64,000 nt of DNA from Heterostelium album PN500 (Eukaryota > Evosea > Eumycetozoa > Acytosteliales > Acytosteliaceae). This document shows positions 1 through 11,147 of the stretch, piece by piece. The notes under the pieces were generated by a model. That model made no database searches and was not told the origin of the DNA. It saw only the letters and a list, made by a program, of their open reading frames with translations. The stretch covers positions 558,001 to 622,000 of the forward strand of contig NW_008805090.1 in assembly GCF_000004825.1 (NCBI RefSeq), written 5' to 3'. The position numbers and the translations under genes are program-made. The stretch's first letter is position 1, and every line of letters begins with the position of its first letter.

Positions 1-524
1 CCATGGGTAAAGCTAGACTTTGTTTCATGGTGCCATCGAGAGGTTTGATTGGTTTGCGTTCAGAGTTGATCAACGATACCAAGGGTACCGGTGTATTCAA
101 TCATTTGTTCCACTCATACATTCCACACAAGGGACCAATGGCCAACATGGAAAAGGGTGCACTCATTTCAATGTCCGAGGGTGTTACCTCTTCTTTCGCC
201 TTGTCCGGTCTCGAGGATCGTGGTATTCTCTTTGTCGGACCAGCCGTGCCAGTCTATGGAGGTATGATCATCGGTGAGAACAGCAAGCTCAACGATCTCG
301 ACGTCAACCCAGTCAAGACTAAGCATCTTACAAACATGCGTACCACCGTAAAGGAAGAAGGTATCCGTTTGTCACCACCAAAGGTATTGAAACTCGAAGA
401 GGCTATCGCTTGTGTCAAGGATGACGAACTCATTGAAATCACACCAAAGAGCATTCGTTTGAGAAAGAGAGAATTGGATATTGGAAAGCGTCAAAAGGCT
501 GCTAGAGATAAGAAGCAATTCTAA
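1..524 (+). CDS. TypA/BipA-family GTPase, C-terminal part (cut by window edge)
   Basis: This is the C-terminal ~173 residues of a TypA/BipA ribosome-associated translational GTPase; the gene begins before the window. The family is a relative of EF-G that binds ribosomes, and in eukaryotes it usually works in an organelle of bacterial ancestry (here probably the mitochondrion, by inference). Recognisable family segments are SRGLIGLRSE near the window start, GLEDRGILFVGP, YGGMIIGENS..NDLDVNPVK, KHLTNMR, LSPPKVLKLEEA and DDELIEITPKSIRLRK followed by a basic tail. These correspond to domain V and the TypA-specific C-terminal domain. The GTPase domain lies outside the window, so its motifs cannot be checked. 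The ATG at position 3 is an internal Met. The frame is open to the window edge and ends at TAA 522-524. Confidence 0.95.
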   Translation, partial: MGKARLCFMVPSRGLIGLRSELINDTKGTGVFNHLFHSYIPHKGPMANMEKGALISMSEGVTSSFALSGLEDRGILFVGPAVPVYGGMIIGENSKLNDLDVNPVKTKHLTNMRTTVKEEGIRLSPPKVLKLEEAIACVKDDELIEITPKSIRLRKRELDIGKRQKAARDKKQF

Positions 525-1342
525 ACAGCACAGCTAATCAACAAACACACATATAATGCATCATACAACAATATTGCTTTCGAAACATTCTAATAATACA
601 CAAGTAGTCCAATTTTTGTACTAACTTATATACCACACAAAACAAAACTCCCCTTTTTTAACAAAAAATAAAAATTTAATCCATCCTTTTTTAAAAGTTT
701 CTGCAAAAAAAAGGTTGGTTATTTATTGATATTATATAATACAAATATAATAAACTTTAATCTCTAAATAATAAATTCAAAATTCTTCAAATATTGGGAT
801 AAACTGTTGTTTCAATAAATATTTAATATTTTTTTAAAATTAAAAAGGTATATTATTAATAATCACAGTAATGTTATGCAAAATATTTAACAATAGATAA
901 AATAAAAATAATTACAATTTTGAGATCAATATTATTAAATCATTTTCTTTTGACCCAAGATAGTTTGATATGATTTGTTTTTTTCTAGAAACTATTTTAA
1001 AAATTAAAAATTGATTGGTCAAAAAAAAATTCCAGTACTAACGAAACTCGGTTTTGGGCTAGATTTTTTCCAAAAAAGGAAAAAGAAAAAAGAATTCAAA
1101 GAAAATCTTAAATTATCTAACCATATATGACATAACATCTTTAAATTCAATAGAATTTATTTTTTGTTAAACAGTTTATTTAAAGATATTTTTACAATAT
1201 CAAGCGACATATTTAAATATCAAATTTGTGGTCAACCACTTTACTTTATTTATTTTTCTTTTGTTTACATAATAATATAATAACTTTATAATAATAATTT
1301 ATTTATTTATTTATTTGTATATTTATTTTCTATTATAAAAAT
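525..1342. other. A/T-rich intergenic DNA
   Basis: This lies between the TypA-like 3' end and the next plus-strand gene. It holds A and T homopolymers and a TTTA/TTAT-rich run just before the ATG at 1343, which probably includes that gene's promoter and the upstream gene's 3' UTR. I see no ORF with a recognisable product and no RNA gene. Confidence 0.6.
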
Positions 1343-2167
1343 ATGTATTTAGAAAAACAACTATTTAATTCTGTTTTTAATAATATAGTTATACAAAAAC
1401 CAATATTTCAATATGTTAAATGGATTCATCAAAAGATACAAAAGGACTCATATAAATGGGAAAACTTTTCAAAAATTCCTCGTTTACTAGTGGATTACGG
1501 ATATCACAATCCACTACAATCATATTTAGAAAATTATGAATTCCCTCTATCAGTAAAGGAATATTTCATTGGAATATTAATTTCTATTCGAAAGAATTCT
1601 CCTCAAACTCTATCTATTTTGCTTTCGCAATATAAGATAATGTTTGAAGTATTTCCAACAATGTATTATTATATATATGCACAACAATACCTATCATACG
1701 CAGTTTATTACAATAGACCTAATATGTTGGATGTCATCGATCAATACACAAAATCAGATTACAAAGAAGCTCTGGAATTAGTTGGTCAATATGGAGGAGT
1801 TGAATGTTTGGAGTGGTTGGTGAAAAAGATAAACAATAATCAAGACAGTGTCTATAGCGTGGTAGCCAATCTTTCTGTATATTTCGGTCAGACAGAAATC
1901 ACCAAGTGGTTGCTACAAAACATTCCAGAGTGCACCAAAGGATCAATATTTTATCTTGCAGTTACTGGAGGAAAGAAATCATCATTGAAATGGATCCATC
2001 CAGCACTATCGTTGAAAGAAGACGCATCCGAGAAGAAAGACCTTTCTGAGATATGGTATAATTATTTTGGTGAAACATCAGAGCCCGAAGATTTCCAATT
2101 AAATTTATCAAAAAACTATAAATTACAGTACAAAAAAGAAAAAACAAAAAAATTATTAGATATTTAA
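1343..2167 (+). CDS. Dictyostelid ankyrin-like family protein, short member
   Basis: A single-exon protein of 274 residues with unknown function. Its first ~60 residues (LFNSVFNNIVIQKPIFQYV ... Y.W..F...P.LL...GY...L..YLE) match in pattern the N-termini of the proteins at 15358, 58303 and, more loosely, 2695, so this is one family. The middle has weak helical pairs resembling ankyrin units, such as GGVECLEWLVKK and FGQTEITKWLLQN and GGKKSSLKWIHP, but not the regular WLHENRSEGC repeats of the two large members. The C-terminus is Lys-rich. No catalytic motif, signal peptide or membrane segment is visible. Such proteins are often adaptors, and the N-terminal module could be F-box-like, but that is inference. 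It could be a truncated relative of the larger paralogs. Confidence 0.8.
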   Translation: MYLEKQLFNSVFNNIVIQKPIFQYVKWIHQKIQKDSYKWENFSKIPRLLVDYGYHNPLQSYLENYEFPLSVKEYFIGILISIRKNSPQTLSILLSQYKIMFEVFPTMYYYIYAQQYLSYAVYYNRPNMLDVIDQYTKSDYKEALELVGQYGGVECLEWLVKKINNNQDSVYSVVANLSVYFGQTEITKWLLQNIPECTKGSIFYLAVTGGKKSSLKWIHPALSLKEDASEKKDLSEIWYNYFGETSEPEDFQLNLSKNYKLQYKKEKTKKLLDI

Positions 2168-2694
2168 TTCAGGTTAATAAAATTAATAAATATTTATATC
2201 TTACTTCTAACTATTTGTTGTGTCTAATTTATTACGGTGCAAATCACTGTTCACGGTCATATATAGATATAATATTCATTTTAGAATAGGTTTGAGGTTT
2301 AACAAGTATAATAAAGGGTAGTATTGTTTTGAAGTAATAGAAATTAAAATTTTTGATAATGGAACCTAATATCTTTAGTAAAAAGAACCTTTGCACAATC
2401 ATCTTTATTTTATAATCAAAAAAAAAAAAAAAAAAAATTCAGAATATCTAAAAAAATTGGGATAATATAACCCATTAAGTTGTAACCTGGTTAGTGTGTT
2501 TAATTACTTAGGTCATCAGTAAAAGAAATAATTAATGTAACCCTGGTTAATTTTAACATTTAAATTACATTTCTAATCGATGAATCTTCATTTTCATCAT
2601 TTTACATTTTATATAGTTATTTATAAAGAATTTATTTATATATATTATTTTTGTTTAATTACAACATATTTTTAGATATATAATAATTTAGCTA
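2168..2694. other. Intergenic DNA with a short imperfect direct repeat
   Basis: No gene seen. It contains an A18-type run near 2420 and two similar 13-15 bp words, TGTAACCTGGTTA at 2481 and TGTAACCCTGGTTAA at 2536. The last ~100 bases are A/T only in character and probably contain the promoter of the gene at 2695. Confidence 0.5.
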
Positions 2695-4347
2695 ATGGAT
2701 TTATTCAATTTATTTTTATGTTTGATGAAAAATAAATTTTTATCGAATACTATATTCTATCATATTAGACAGATCAATATAAGATATAATCCACCTCTCA
2801 CCAATTTTCTACATTGCTGTTTTAAGTTTAACGATACACAGAGTGCAGAGCGTATTCTCAGAAATGGTTATATTGGATTTCTCAAAGAGAAGGTTATCTT
2901 GTTTAGAGACACTGGTCTTTATTCGCATCGGTTGAATTGGTCCGATATTTCCACCCAGATGTTGGCGAGTAAGGTGAAGGACGATGAGACAGTCATTGAT
3001 CTAGTTGCCGATGTCTATCCTCAGATACTGACGCCTATGTTGTTTGACATTTGTGTTACCAATAACAATCTAGCGTTGTTCAAGAGAGTTTGCTTGGCAT
3101 GTGTGAAAATGATAATGAAAACACCCGGTATTCTCTCAAAGCTTATGATGAAAGCTATCGAACAAAAGAATGTGGAAATGGTAGAGTTTATGATAAACCG
3201 ATACAGTCCTCCAATCAAAAACCTAGATGCATTGTTAAAAACAACATTGAAAACAGGAAATGTACAGATATTCAATATGATCAAACAATACATTCAACTA
3301 CCGCCCTCCAAGATCTACAAGATACTGAAATACTTTTCGGATGTCGAGTTTGTAAAGCAGATGTTCGAAGCGGAAGTCACATCGATACACATCAACAAAT
3401 ATATATCGCAGTTGGTGAAATGCAGCTACAAGGATGTGAAATGGTGTCACATCGATATTCTTAGATATCTCATCGATCGCTCAGAGACTGGCTATACTTT
3501 TCAACCGGACGTCGAATGTATCTTGAGCCACAGAGAGGTCAATCCATTCCAGTTTGAACCAGACCAACTTCCATACTACCACTTGGCGATGATGGCATAC
3601 TACACTGAATCTCCAGATATGGTATTCGTTGCCAAGCAAGTGGTATCTTTCAAAAACTGTTTGTTTTTGGAGTATATCATCGACTCAAAGTTTGTCGATC
3701 CCAAAAATAATCTCTTTAGCTTCTTGGTGGAAAACGGAAGCTTGGAAATGGTAATGAAATTTAGGAAACACCAACAACCGACAACGCATATCTACTCATT
3801 GAGCGCAACTGAGAGTTTGGAGATTCTTGCTTTCGTTCGTAATAACGGTCAAGTCAGCATGGAATACAATGCATACAGAGAATTGATATATCGACACGAT
3901 CATAGAACGGTGCTCTACATTCACGATGAGGAGATCATGCCACTGTTTTTTCTACAGTCCTACCTAATTAATATTGACCTCTTCATTGGTATCGTACAGA
4001 GAACAAACGATGATTACACAATCAATTCGTTCAGCTGGGGTATTCAACACTTTGGTAGACTTTTTCAAGCTGGTTTTCGAGACTATTTCGATAGAGACGA
4101 TACCATGATAAAACTAATCAAGAATAGACAGAAATCGGATTTCGAACTTGCAGCAAAGAGCTTCAAACGTTTGGTAGACCCTCTTGAGTTTTTAGAGATT
4201 GGAGATTTGGAGTGGATGGACGAAATGTTGGAAAAGAAACTTTGTCTGTCTCAAACTAAAGATTCACTAAGATTCTCTTTTCTTCTCTATGAATACTTTG
4301 GATCGGAAATAGCTCATTCAAAATATAATCGTTTATTTGTATCATGA
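2695..4347 (+). CDS. Dictyostelid ankyrin-like family protein
   Basis: A single-exon protein of 550 residues with no recognised enzyme domain. The N-terminus (LFNLFLCLMKNKFLSNTIFYHI) resembles the LF..VFNN..L...IF..V module of the neighbouring 1343 gene and those at 15358 and 58303, suggesting a tandem duplicate of the 1343 gene that has diverged strongly. The body is a chain of helix pairs of ankyrin type, for example NNNLALFKRVC, KAIEQKNVEMVEFMINR and TTLKTGNVQIFNMIKQY, with poor consensus. Several segments read like the degenerate ankyrin arrays common in dictyostelids. There is no signal peptide or membrane segment. The role is unknown; protein-protein binding is the reasonable inference. 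Confidence 0.8.
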   Translation: MDLFNLFLCLMKNKFLSNTIFYHIRQINIRYNPPLTNFLHCCFKFNDTQSAERILRNGYIGFLKEKVILFRDTGLYSHRLNWSDISTQMLASKVKDDETVIDLVADVYPQILTPMLFDICVTNNNLALFKRVCLACVKMIMKTPGILSKLMMKAIEQKNVEMVEFMINRYSPPIKNLDALLKTTLKTGNVQIFNMIKQYIQLPPSKIYKILKYFSDVEFVKQMFEAEVTSIHINKYISQLVKCSYKDVKWCHIDILRYLIDRSETGYTFQPDVECILSHREVNPFQFEPDQLPYYHLAMMAYYTESPDMVFVAKQVVSFKNCLFLEYIIDSKFVDPKNNLFSFLVENGSLEMVMKFRKHQQPTTHIYSLSATESLEILAFVRNNGQVSMEYNAYRELIYRHDHRTVLYIHDEEIMPLFFLQSYLINIDLFIGIVQRTNDDYTINSFSWGIQHFGRLFQAGFRDYFDRDDTMIKLIKNRQKSDFELAAKSFKRLVDPLEFLEIGDLEWMDEMLEKKLCLSQTKDSLRFSFLLYEYFGSEIAHSKYNRLFVS

Positions 4348-4439
4348 TTTGATTTCAAATAAATATAATAAAAACATTTTATTTATTTTATATATATATA
4401 TATAGTTAATATTATTTCTTTATTAATAATATTTTTGTT

Positions 4440-7400
4440 TTAAGATGCATCATCAAATAATTCTATTGCATTCTGTTGGAGGAACTCTTCGAAAGGATGC
4501 ATATCTTGAATTGGTTGAAATAGCTCTTCAGATTTCTGTTGAGGCATCTGTGGATGTTGTGATTGCGATGAGGGTATATGCTCATCCGGATGTTGTGGAG
4601 GTGTAGGAGGTGGAGGTATTGAAGAAATTTGTGTGGGAGGCGTTGATGGAGGTTGCGTGCCATTTTGATTATATTGTGTTGGTTGTTGACTATTATTACT
4701 GTTGTTGTTGTTGCTGTTGCTGTTGTTATTATTATTGTTGTTATTGTTGGCTTTGGACGATTTAGATTTAGAAGAGGTGGGTGGGGTTGGTTGAGCAAAC
4801 TGGTGAGTTGGTGATGCGTTTTGAGTGTTTTTGTTTGTGGCTGTTGGATTGGTTGGTGATGGAGGCTGATTAAATGCCGCTGGTGAAATGGGTGGTACCT
4901 GTGAATTTGGATAAACTTGGTATGGATAATTATACATCATTAAAGGCTGTTGGTTGGCAAACTGTGCAGATGGTGGCTGTGTTGAAAATTGCATTTGTGA
5001 GGGTGAAGGTGGTTGTCCGTTATGAGTACGTTGATTGGTTTGTGGATTAGATCCAGGATGTGGAAACTGTGAGTTGTGATAGTGATAGGCTTGTTGTGGT
5101 GGCATCATATATTGTTGTTGTGCTTGTGCTTGGTTTGTTGGTGGTTGCTGCTGCTGTTGGAATGCATTGCCAACTGCTTGTTGTTGTGCTTGTTGTTGTT
5201 GCATAAAGTTTTGATACAGAGGGTTGGGCGATTGTACTGGCGACGGCAATGAGCCATTGGCCAACGGTCTTCCGCCATTAGGATAACTTCCATTTGGAAC
5301 TGCTGGTGCGCTGTTTGAGAGAGTATATGGGTGGTGCTGGACAGGTGGAGGTACACCAACTACTGATGTCGAAAGTTGAGGTGGTTGTACTGATGAACCA
5401 GACTTGTTTAGTGTCGTCGATGAAGTGTTGGTGGCAGTGCTGCTTGCCAGCGGTGAATTCGAGGTATTTGGTGTGTTGGTGTTTGAGGTGATCGGTGGTG
5501 TGGAGACCGGTGTTGCTGGTGTGCCTGGAGAGCTGCTTGAAAGTGAGGAAGAAGACAACTGCTTTCTCCTCTTTGATCCCTTTGCTCTTGGGTTACTGCT
5601 GCCTTCGTTGGCTACGGGTACAACGGTTGGTGAGGAATAGCTTCCTTCCATCGATTGTGACTCCTTTCCGCTCTCGTCTGTCGATGACTTTTCATTGTGC
5701 TCACCGGTCTTTTGTGCTTTATGCATATGCTTATCGTTATCGAAATCCTTATACACTGTCTTTTTCTTTCCGACTGGGTGATGTTGTTCTTTTAATTCCT
5801 TTTGTTGATGTGAAATTTGAAACTTATATACTTTATCCTTTGCGCCACTACTACTACTGCTACTAGTTGAACTGCTGCTATTACTATTACTGGATTTGTT
5901 TGCTTCCGCTTTGTTTGCAGTAGCATTACTCGAATCATTATTCTTTTCATTTGATTTACCATTGTTATTATTATTATTATTACTACTACTACTACTACTA
6001 TTGTTGTTTGTAGCTGATTCTTGAAATGATTTTTGACTTGTCATAGTTGGTACAACAAATGACTGTTTATTTTTCGATTGTTGTTGTTGTTGTTGCTGTT
6101 GTTGTTGTTGTAATTGTAATTGATCAAATTCTATATATTTTATATGTAAAAAGATGTTAGTAATCAGATGGTTGAGCTTGTGTAATATAAATATTTACCT
6201 TTTGGTGATTTTGAAAATTTATATTTTGTGCAAATTTGATTGACTACATCGGTTAATTCATAGTAATGCATTATGAGTGGAGGTACACCCATGGAGTTGA
6301 CAGGTGATGTTAAATGTTTCTCAAGTGATTTCAAAGCAATGTGTGATTGTTGTGGTGTGTTTGGCTGTTTGTTGTACTCCAAAAAGAAACGTTCGATCAG
6401 TGGCTTCGGTATTAGCTCTTGAAATCCCAGTGACTCAAAGTGGAACGATATAATCTTAAGATCCGGTGTAAAATAGACTGATAGGGTTCCATCGATGTGA
6501 ACCTGTGCATTCTCAAATATAATTAAAATACGCATTCGCTTTGACTGTAGATTCACCAGGCCGCTCTGAATAAACTCCAACTGTGAATCTTCGAATGTAA
6601 ATGAAAATGATTTCACTCCTGAATCATATGCTACCTTGAAATATTTTGGAATCAATGTAAATGGAATCTCTGTATTATTATTATTATTATTATTTTGTTT
6701 TTGTTTTTGTATAATAAAGATAAACATATATATATTAATATTAATGAATAACCTGATTGAAATTAAAAGTGGTATTTACCATAAGTCCGACTTCCTTTCT
6801 TTGTATAGGGTGGCGGCGTAGGTGGTATTATTGCAGTTTGATGATAAGGATTTGGATTCAGTGTATGTATAAAGTGTCCACCACGCATAAAGAAAATATC
6901 TACAAAATTCTCCCAAAATCCCAATGAGTTATCTGTTGGTCGTTTCAAATGATATTTGGCAAATTCTGCAAGCTTTGCTACAATTTCATCCATACTGTGC
7001 GTTGGCTGTGGTGTGGCTTGTGTATTCGGTGCACTTGGTTGTGTTGCTTGTGCTTGTTGCTGAGTTGCACTTGGTTGTTGCTGTTGTGCTTGTTGTTGTT
7101 GCTGTTGTTGTGCTTGTTGTTGTGCCTGTGCCTGTGCTTGTTGTTGCTGTTGTTGTGCCTGTGCTTGTGCCTGTGCCTGCGCCTGTGCCTGTTGTTGTTG
7201 CTGTTGCTGTTGCGCTTGTGCTTGTGCCTGTGCTTGAGCTTGTGCTTGTGCTTGTGCCTGTTGTTGTTGCTGTTGTTGAGCATGGGCTAACTGTTGTTGA
7301 TGTAATTGTTGTGCCTGTGCCTGTGCTTGAGCTTGTGCTTGCGCCTGTTGTTGCTGTTGATGATGTTGTGCCTGTGCTTGTGCATGTTGCTGTTGTGCTT

Positions 7401-7788
7401 GTGCTTGTGCTTGTGCCTGTTGTTGTTGCTGTTGATGGTGTTGTTGTGCCTGCGCATGAGCTTGTGCTTGTGCTTGTGCATGTGCTGCTTGTGCTGCCTG
7501 TTGCTGAGCTGTAGTGTGCTGCTGCATTGGATGATGTAACTGATGTTGTTGATATTGCTGATATTGCATGTGTAGATGTGGTGAAAAAGGATGTTGCATA
7601 TGATGCATAGGCTGACCATTAAACCCACCAGGTGTGGCACTCTGACCTGGTGCTGCAGGTGCACCGACTACATTTGGATGTATATGAGGTGATTGTTGTG
7701 ATTGCTGTTGCTGCTGCTGCTGTTGCTGTTGTTGTTGTTGTTGTTGCTGCAGTTGTTGCTGCGATAGGTGTTGGCTCATAGTTTTCAT
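4440..7788 (-). CDS. SEUSS/LDB1-like transcriptional co-regulator
   Basis: Three exons: 7788-6780, 6669-6199 and 6130-4440, with GT/AG borders and matching phases (1056 residues). Across the first junction runs a LIM-binding/SEUSS-type domain: RPTDNSLGFWENFVD, then IPKYFKVAYDSGVKSF, GTLSVYFTPDLKIISFHFE, ELIPKPLIERF and MHYYELTDVVNQI. These match plant SEUSS and animal LDB1 in order and spacing. LDB1 and SEUSS are nuclear adaptors that dimerise and bridge DNA-binding proteins to enhancers or repressors, so a similar role is inferred here. Before the domain is a Gln-rich region followed by a very long mixed Gln-Ala tract; after it come poly-Gln, Ser/Asn runs and a Pro/Gln/Asn-rich tail ending in an acidic segment (FEEFLQQNAIELFDD). 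The LIM-interaction peptide of LDB1 was not identified. The 6044 ATG is internal, not a start. Confidence 0.9.
7070..7500 (-). repeat. Gln/Ala codon repeat tract inside the SEUSS-like gene
   Basis: On the minus strand this stretch is almost only CAA, CAG, CAC and GCx codons, giving alternating Gln-Ala and poly-Gln. On the plus strand it reads as TTG/TGC/GTT repeats that create long but meaningless Val/Leu ORFs. Such tracts change length easily by slippage. Confidence 0.9.
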
Positions 7789-8504
7789 ATGTTACTATTC
7801 TATTCTTATTTATAAATATTTAATTTAGATCAACACAATCTATCTTTTGTTATCTTTATATATATATCTAGTACTTTTGAATGATTGATTGATTGATGAT
7901 ATAAACTGCCGTTCTAAATTAAGAATTTTAAACAAAAAAAACTAAAAAAAAAAAAAGTGTGTTGTTTATATTATTTTTATATTGCTTTTTTTTTTTTTTT
8001 GTTTTTTTGTTTTTGTTTTTGTTCTATTTTTGAGATGAAACGGTTCAGATGAAATGCAAATGACTAATAAATACTTTTGCTAATTAATTAATTGACTCTT
8101 CTTTTTTTTTTTTTTTTTTTTGGTCCTCTTTTTTTAATTATTTTTACTCTCTAACAGAAGATCAAAATCAAACATCAATCTCTTTCTATTTTTTAAAGTT
8201 AAAGTAAGCATACATCTACTTTCAACTATTGATACTACTATAATACAACTACTTCTTTTTCTTCTATTATAAGCTCTTATATGAAAGTGTATAATATATA
8301 TTAAAAATACAACAAATGGATTGATTGATTGATTGATTGAGATGATTCAAAGTTTGTCAGAATATTCTACCCTATTCTGTTATACTCTACTACTACTATT
8401 ATATCTACTCTCACTGATAAGGTTATATTTAAGGCAGGTTCCTAGGACTGAATAAAATAAAAATAAAAACCTAATGATGATTATGATATTTTTTGATTGA
8501 ATAA

Positions 8505-8565
<61 letters not shown>

Positions 8566-8578
8566 ATTGTTGTTGTTA
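8505..8578. repeat. (TGT)n / (ACA)n microsatellite
   Basis: About 24 units of TGT with one TAT interruption near the end. It lies in non-coding DNA upstream of the SEUSS-like gene. On the minus strand it reads (CAA)n, the same word that codes Gln inside the gene, but no start or splice link to the gene is seen. Confidence 0.9.
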
Positions 8579-9126
8579 TTGGTGAAGGTTGAGTTGAATT
8601 CAACAAAATTAAATTGTTTAATAAATATGTATTTATATATATAAGGTAACTATTAGTATATGGTCTTTTGTGTCAAAATATATGTGTATATTTATATTTT
8701 AATCTTACTATTACTCCTATACTTATAAGTGGTAGAAAAGCTACTGCTAATGGTTGTAGGTGTGTGAATGTGTTTGTGTGAGTGTGTGTTGTGCTATATA
8801 ATTGCGCTGTGGGGTTGGAAACAGAGAAAGAAAAATAACACAAATTTGAATCAAATATTTGAAATTTAAATTAAAACAAAAAAAATTGCAAAAATAGAAA
8901 CAAGTAATATTTGTTGTTGACACAAATTTAAAAAAAGTTATATAAAAAATCTATTTTTTTTTCTTTTAATAATTATTGTTTGTTTGTTTTTGATTTTTTT
9001 TTTTTAAAGTATTGGTCCTACAGGTTATAGATATTAGAACTACAATTAATTTTAATGGGATATGAATGTATGTATGGAACAACGGAAAAAGTGTAAATAA
9101 ATATTATATATTGATATTATTGTTGT

Positions 9127-9162
9127 GAGTGACTGAGTGACTGAGTGACTGACTGAATGACT
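9127..9162. repeat. GAGTGACT tandem repeat
   Basis: Three perfect copies of the 8-bp word GAGTGACT (9127-9150) followed by the decayed copy GACTGAATGACT. It is intergenic and more G/C-containing than its surroundings. Confidence 0.8.
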
Positions 9163-10075
9163 TGTTTGGCAGGATGATGTGACTGACGACCGGCGTGTGG
9201 ATAACAATTAATTATTAAGGTGGTGAAAGGGAGGTGTTAAACGGTAATGAAGGTCTTACTGTTAAAAATTATTGCATACTGAAAATTGCAAAAAAAATTT
9301 TGTTTTATTTTTTTGTGTTGGTTTTTTTTGTTTTTTTTTTCAAAAATTGTGTTGGGATCAAAAAAAACCAAAAAATTAGAGATTTAAAAATTTACCATTG
9401 AGAGTGTTATTTTTAAACCTTAATCCCCAACATCACAAAATTGGATTAATATCCTTGGTCCTTTTTGTATATCTCAACTCTATGATTGAAATTGATTTTT
9501 ACTCTCCAACCAAAGCAGGTGAGAATAAAATACAGATATTTTTTTAATTAATAAAAATAAAAAACAATTAATTTTAATGCAAAAAAAATTAAAAAAAAAT
9601 CAAGAATAAATAAATAAAATTGTTAACAAGAGATAATTACTTTCTTTGGTTTAAGATAAATTAATTATATATTATTATTTTTTTTGAATTTTTTTAAAAG
9701 GAAGTGGTTGTTAGAGATATGAAATGAACAACGCTGTTTGGTGATGATAAAAAGTCGATATATTATAGTTGTGAATGAAATGATTAGACATTATATTTGT
9801 AAGATATTATTTGGCAAGACAAATAAAGAAAATTTTAAATGTGTTTTGTTTGTTGTTTGTTGTTTTTGTTTGTTTGTTTGTTTTGGTTTTTGGCCAATTG
9901 GTTAGTGGTAGATAGAGCTATTAATCGAGTGATTTTTCAATTTGGGACGGAGCTGTGTAGATAATTTATTATTAACTATTTAAATATTATTGAATGCGAT
10001 TATTATTGTTATTGTTATTATTATTCTTATTATTATTAATTATTATTAGTTTTATTATTATTATTATTTAATTAT

Positions 10076-11147
10076 TTATTTTGTTAATTTTTGTTGTTTT
10101 TGTTGTTGTTTTCTAGGTGGTGTAAGTGGTCTACCGTTGTTGTCTGCTATTCCTTTCTTTTTATCAGAGGGTTTCAGAATTTGGAAAGAGCACATCAAAG
10201 TCTCGTCAACACCCATCATTGCACCGGCGTTATCAAATTCACCAAAGTAATTTGGTGCTGAAAATAAAGTTACAAGTTGTCTCTTTGCAAAGAATTCGTA
10301 TCCATCTTCAACAACCTATAATATAATATAACAATAATCATGATTAGTTAGTATATAAGCTATTATGGTGTGATCACACTGCTGCTTGTTGTTGTTGTTT
10401 GCTACTTACTTGATGAGCTCTGCAAATCAAGTCGAGATCATGTTTCTTTAAAAATTGCTCTACAATATCGGGACCGAAAATATAAGATACACCACGATCG
10501 TTGTCTTCCCAACCTTGGACGGACTTGTCAGGGTCGGCCCACAAGAGATCGCAAAGAAGACCGTTGTCTGGTACGACGGTTGGTCTGACGATACGACGGA
10601 TCTGTTCCATCGATTTCAAATCTGGCGAGAGACCACCGTGCATGCAAAAGATCTTTTCGTCGATGATGGCAGCGACTGGAAGACAGTTGAAGCAGTCGGT
10701 GAATGCCTTCCAGAGTCTGGTGTTGTAACGACGCTTACACTCGTCGTAGAAACCATAGATACGATTGATCGATGCACACTCGTGGTTACCACGCAAAATA
10801 AAGAAGTTCTCTGGATATTTAATCTTGTAGGCCAACAACAAACAGATGGTCTCAAGCGATTGCTTTCCACGATCGACATAGTCTCCGAGGAAGAGGTAGT
10901 TGGAATTGGGTGGCAATCCACCATATTCGAAAAGACGCAACAAATCATAATACTGTCCGTGAATGTCACCACAGATCTTAATCGGTGCTTCGAGCTCTAA
11001 TAATACTGGTTGGTTAATGAAAATCTCTGTCGCTTGAATCGTCAGATATCTGATCTCATCTTCCTCTAAATCGACATGTTTGCCTGGTTTTGATGTTCTA
11101 GGTTCTAGTAATCTTTCTATAATTGAATCTAAATTGATTTCTGTCAT
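10076..11147 (-). CDS. pppB: Serine/threonine protein phosphatase PP1 catalytic subunit
   Basis: Two exons, 11147-10410 and 10315-10076, joined as [17 protein letters not shown] (325 residues). It hydrolyses phosphoserine/threonine in proteins, with regulatory subunits setting its targets. Metal-site and catalytic motifs are all present: [47 protein letters not shown] and the C-terminal [15 protein letters not shown]. Spacing and sequence fit PP1 rather than PP2A. The residue after SAPNY is Phe (residue 270), not the Cys of most PP1 enzymes. The start is placed at ATG 11147 ([10 protein letters not shown]) because this fits family length. The upstream in-frame ATG 11186 adds 13 unlike residues, and ATTACAG just 5' of the chosen ATG looks like the end of a 5' UTR intron. 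The C-terminal tail is Gln/Lys-rich. Confidence 0.95.

Larger units (their letters stand above)
7789..10075. other. 2.3-kb gene-free stretch upstream of the SEUSS-like gene
   Basis: The stretch lies between the start of the SEUSS-like gene and the 3' end of PP1, both on the minus strand. It should contain the SEUSS-like promoter and 5' UTR. Visible content: many A or T runs of 10-20, GATT repeats near 7880 and 8325, a TGT trinucleotide array at 8505-8578, and an 8-bp GAGTGACT array at 9127. No credible coding region or tRNA was seen. Large upstream regions are expected for a developmentally controlled regulator, but that is inference. Confidence 0.6.

Noticed and set aside
5294-5866. Plus-strand ORFs over the SEUSS-like C-terminal exon
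   Set aside because: Antisense shadows of a Ser/Thr/Pro-rich coding exon.
6924-7540. Long plus-strand ORFs of Val/Leu or Leu/Cys repeats
   Set aside because: They are the reverse complement of the Gln/Ala codon tract of the SEUSS-like gene; codon periodicity and the spliced domain support only the minus strand.
10455-11000. 181-codon plus-strand ORF over PP1
   Set aside because: Antisense to highly conserved phosphatase exon; no independent signal.
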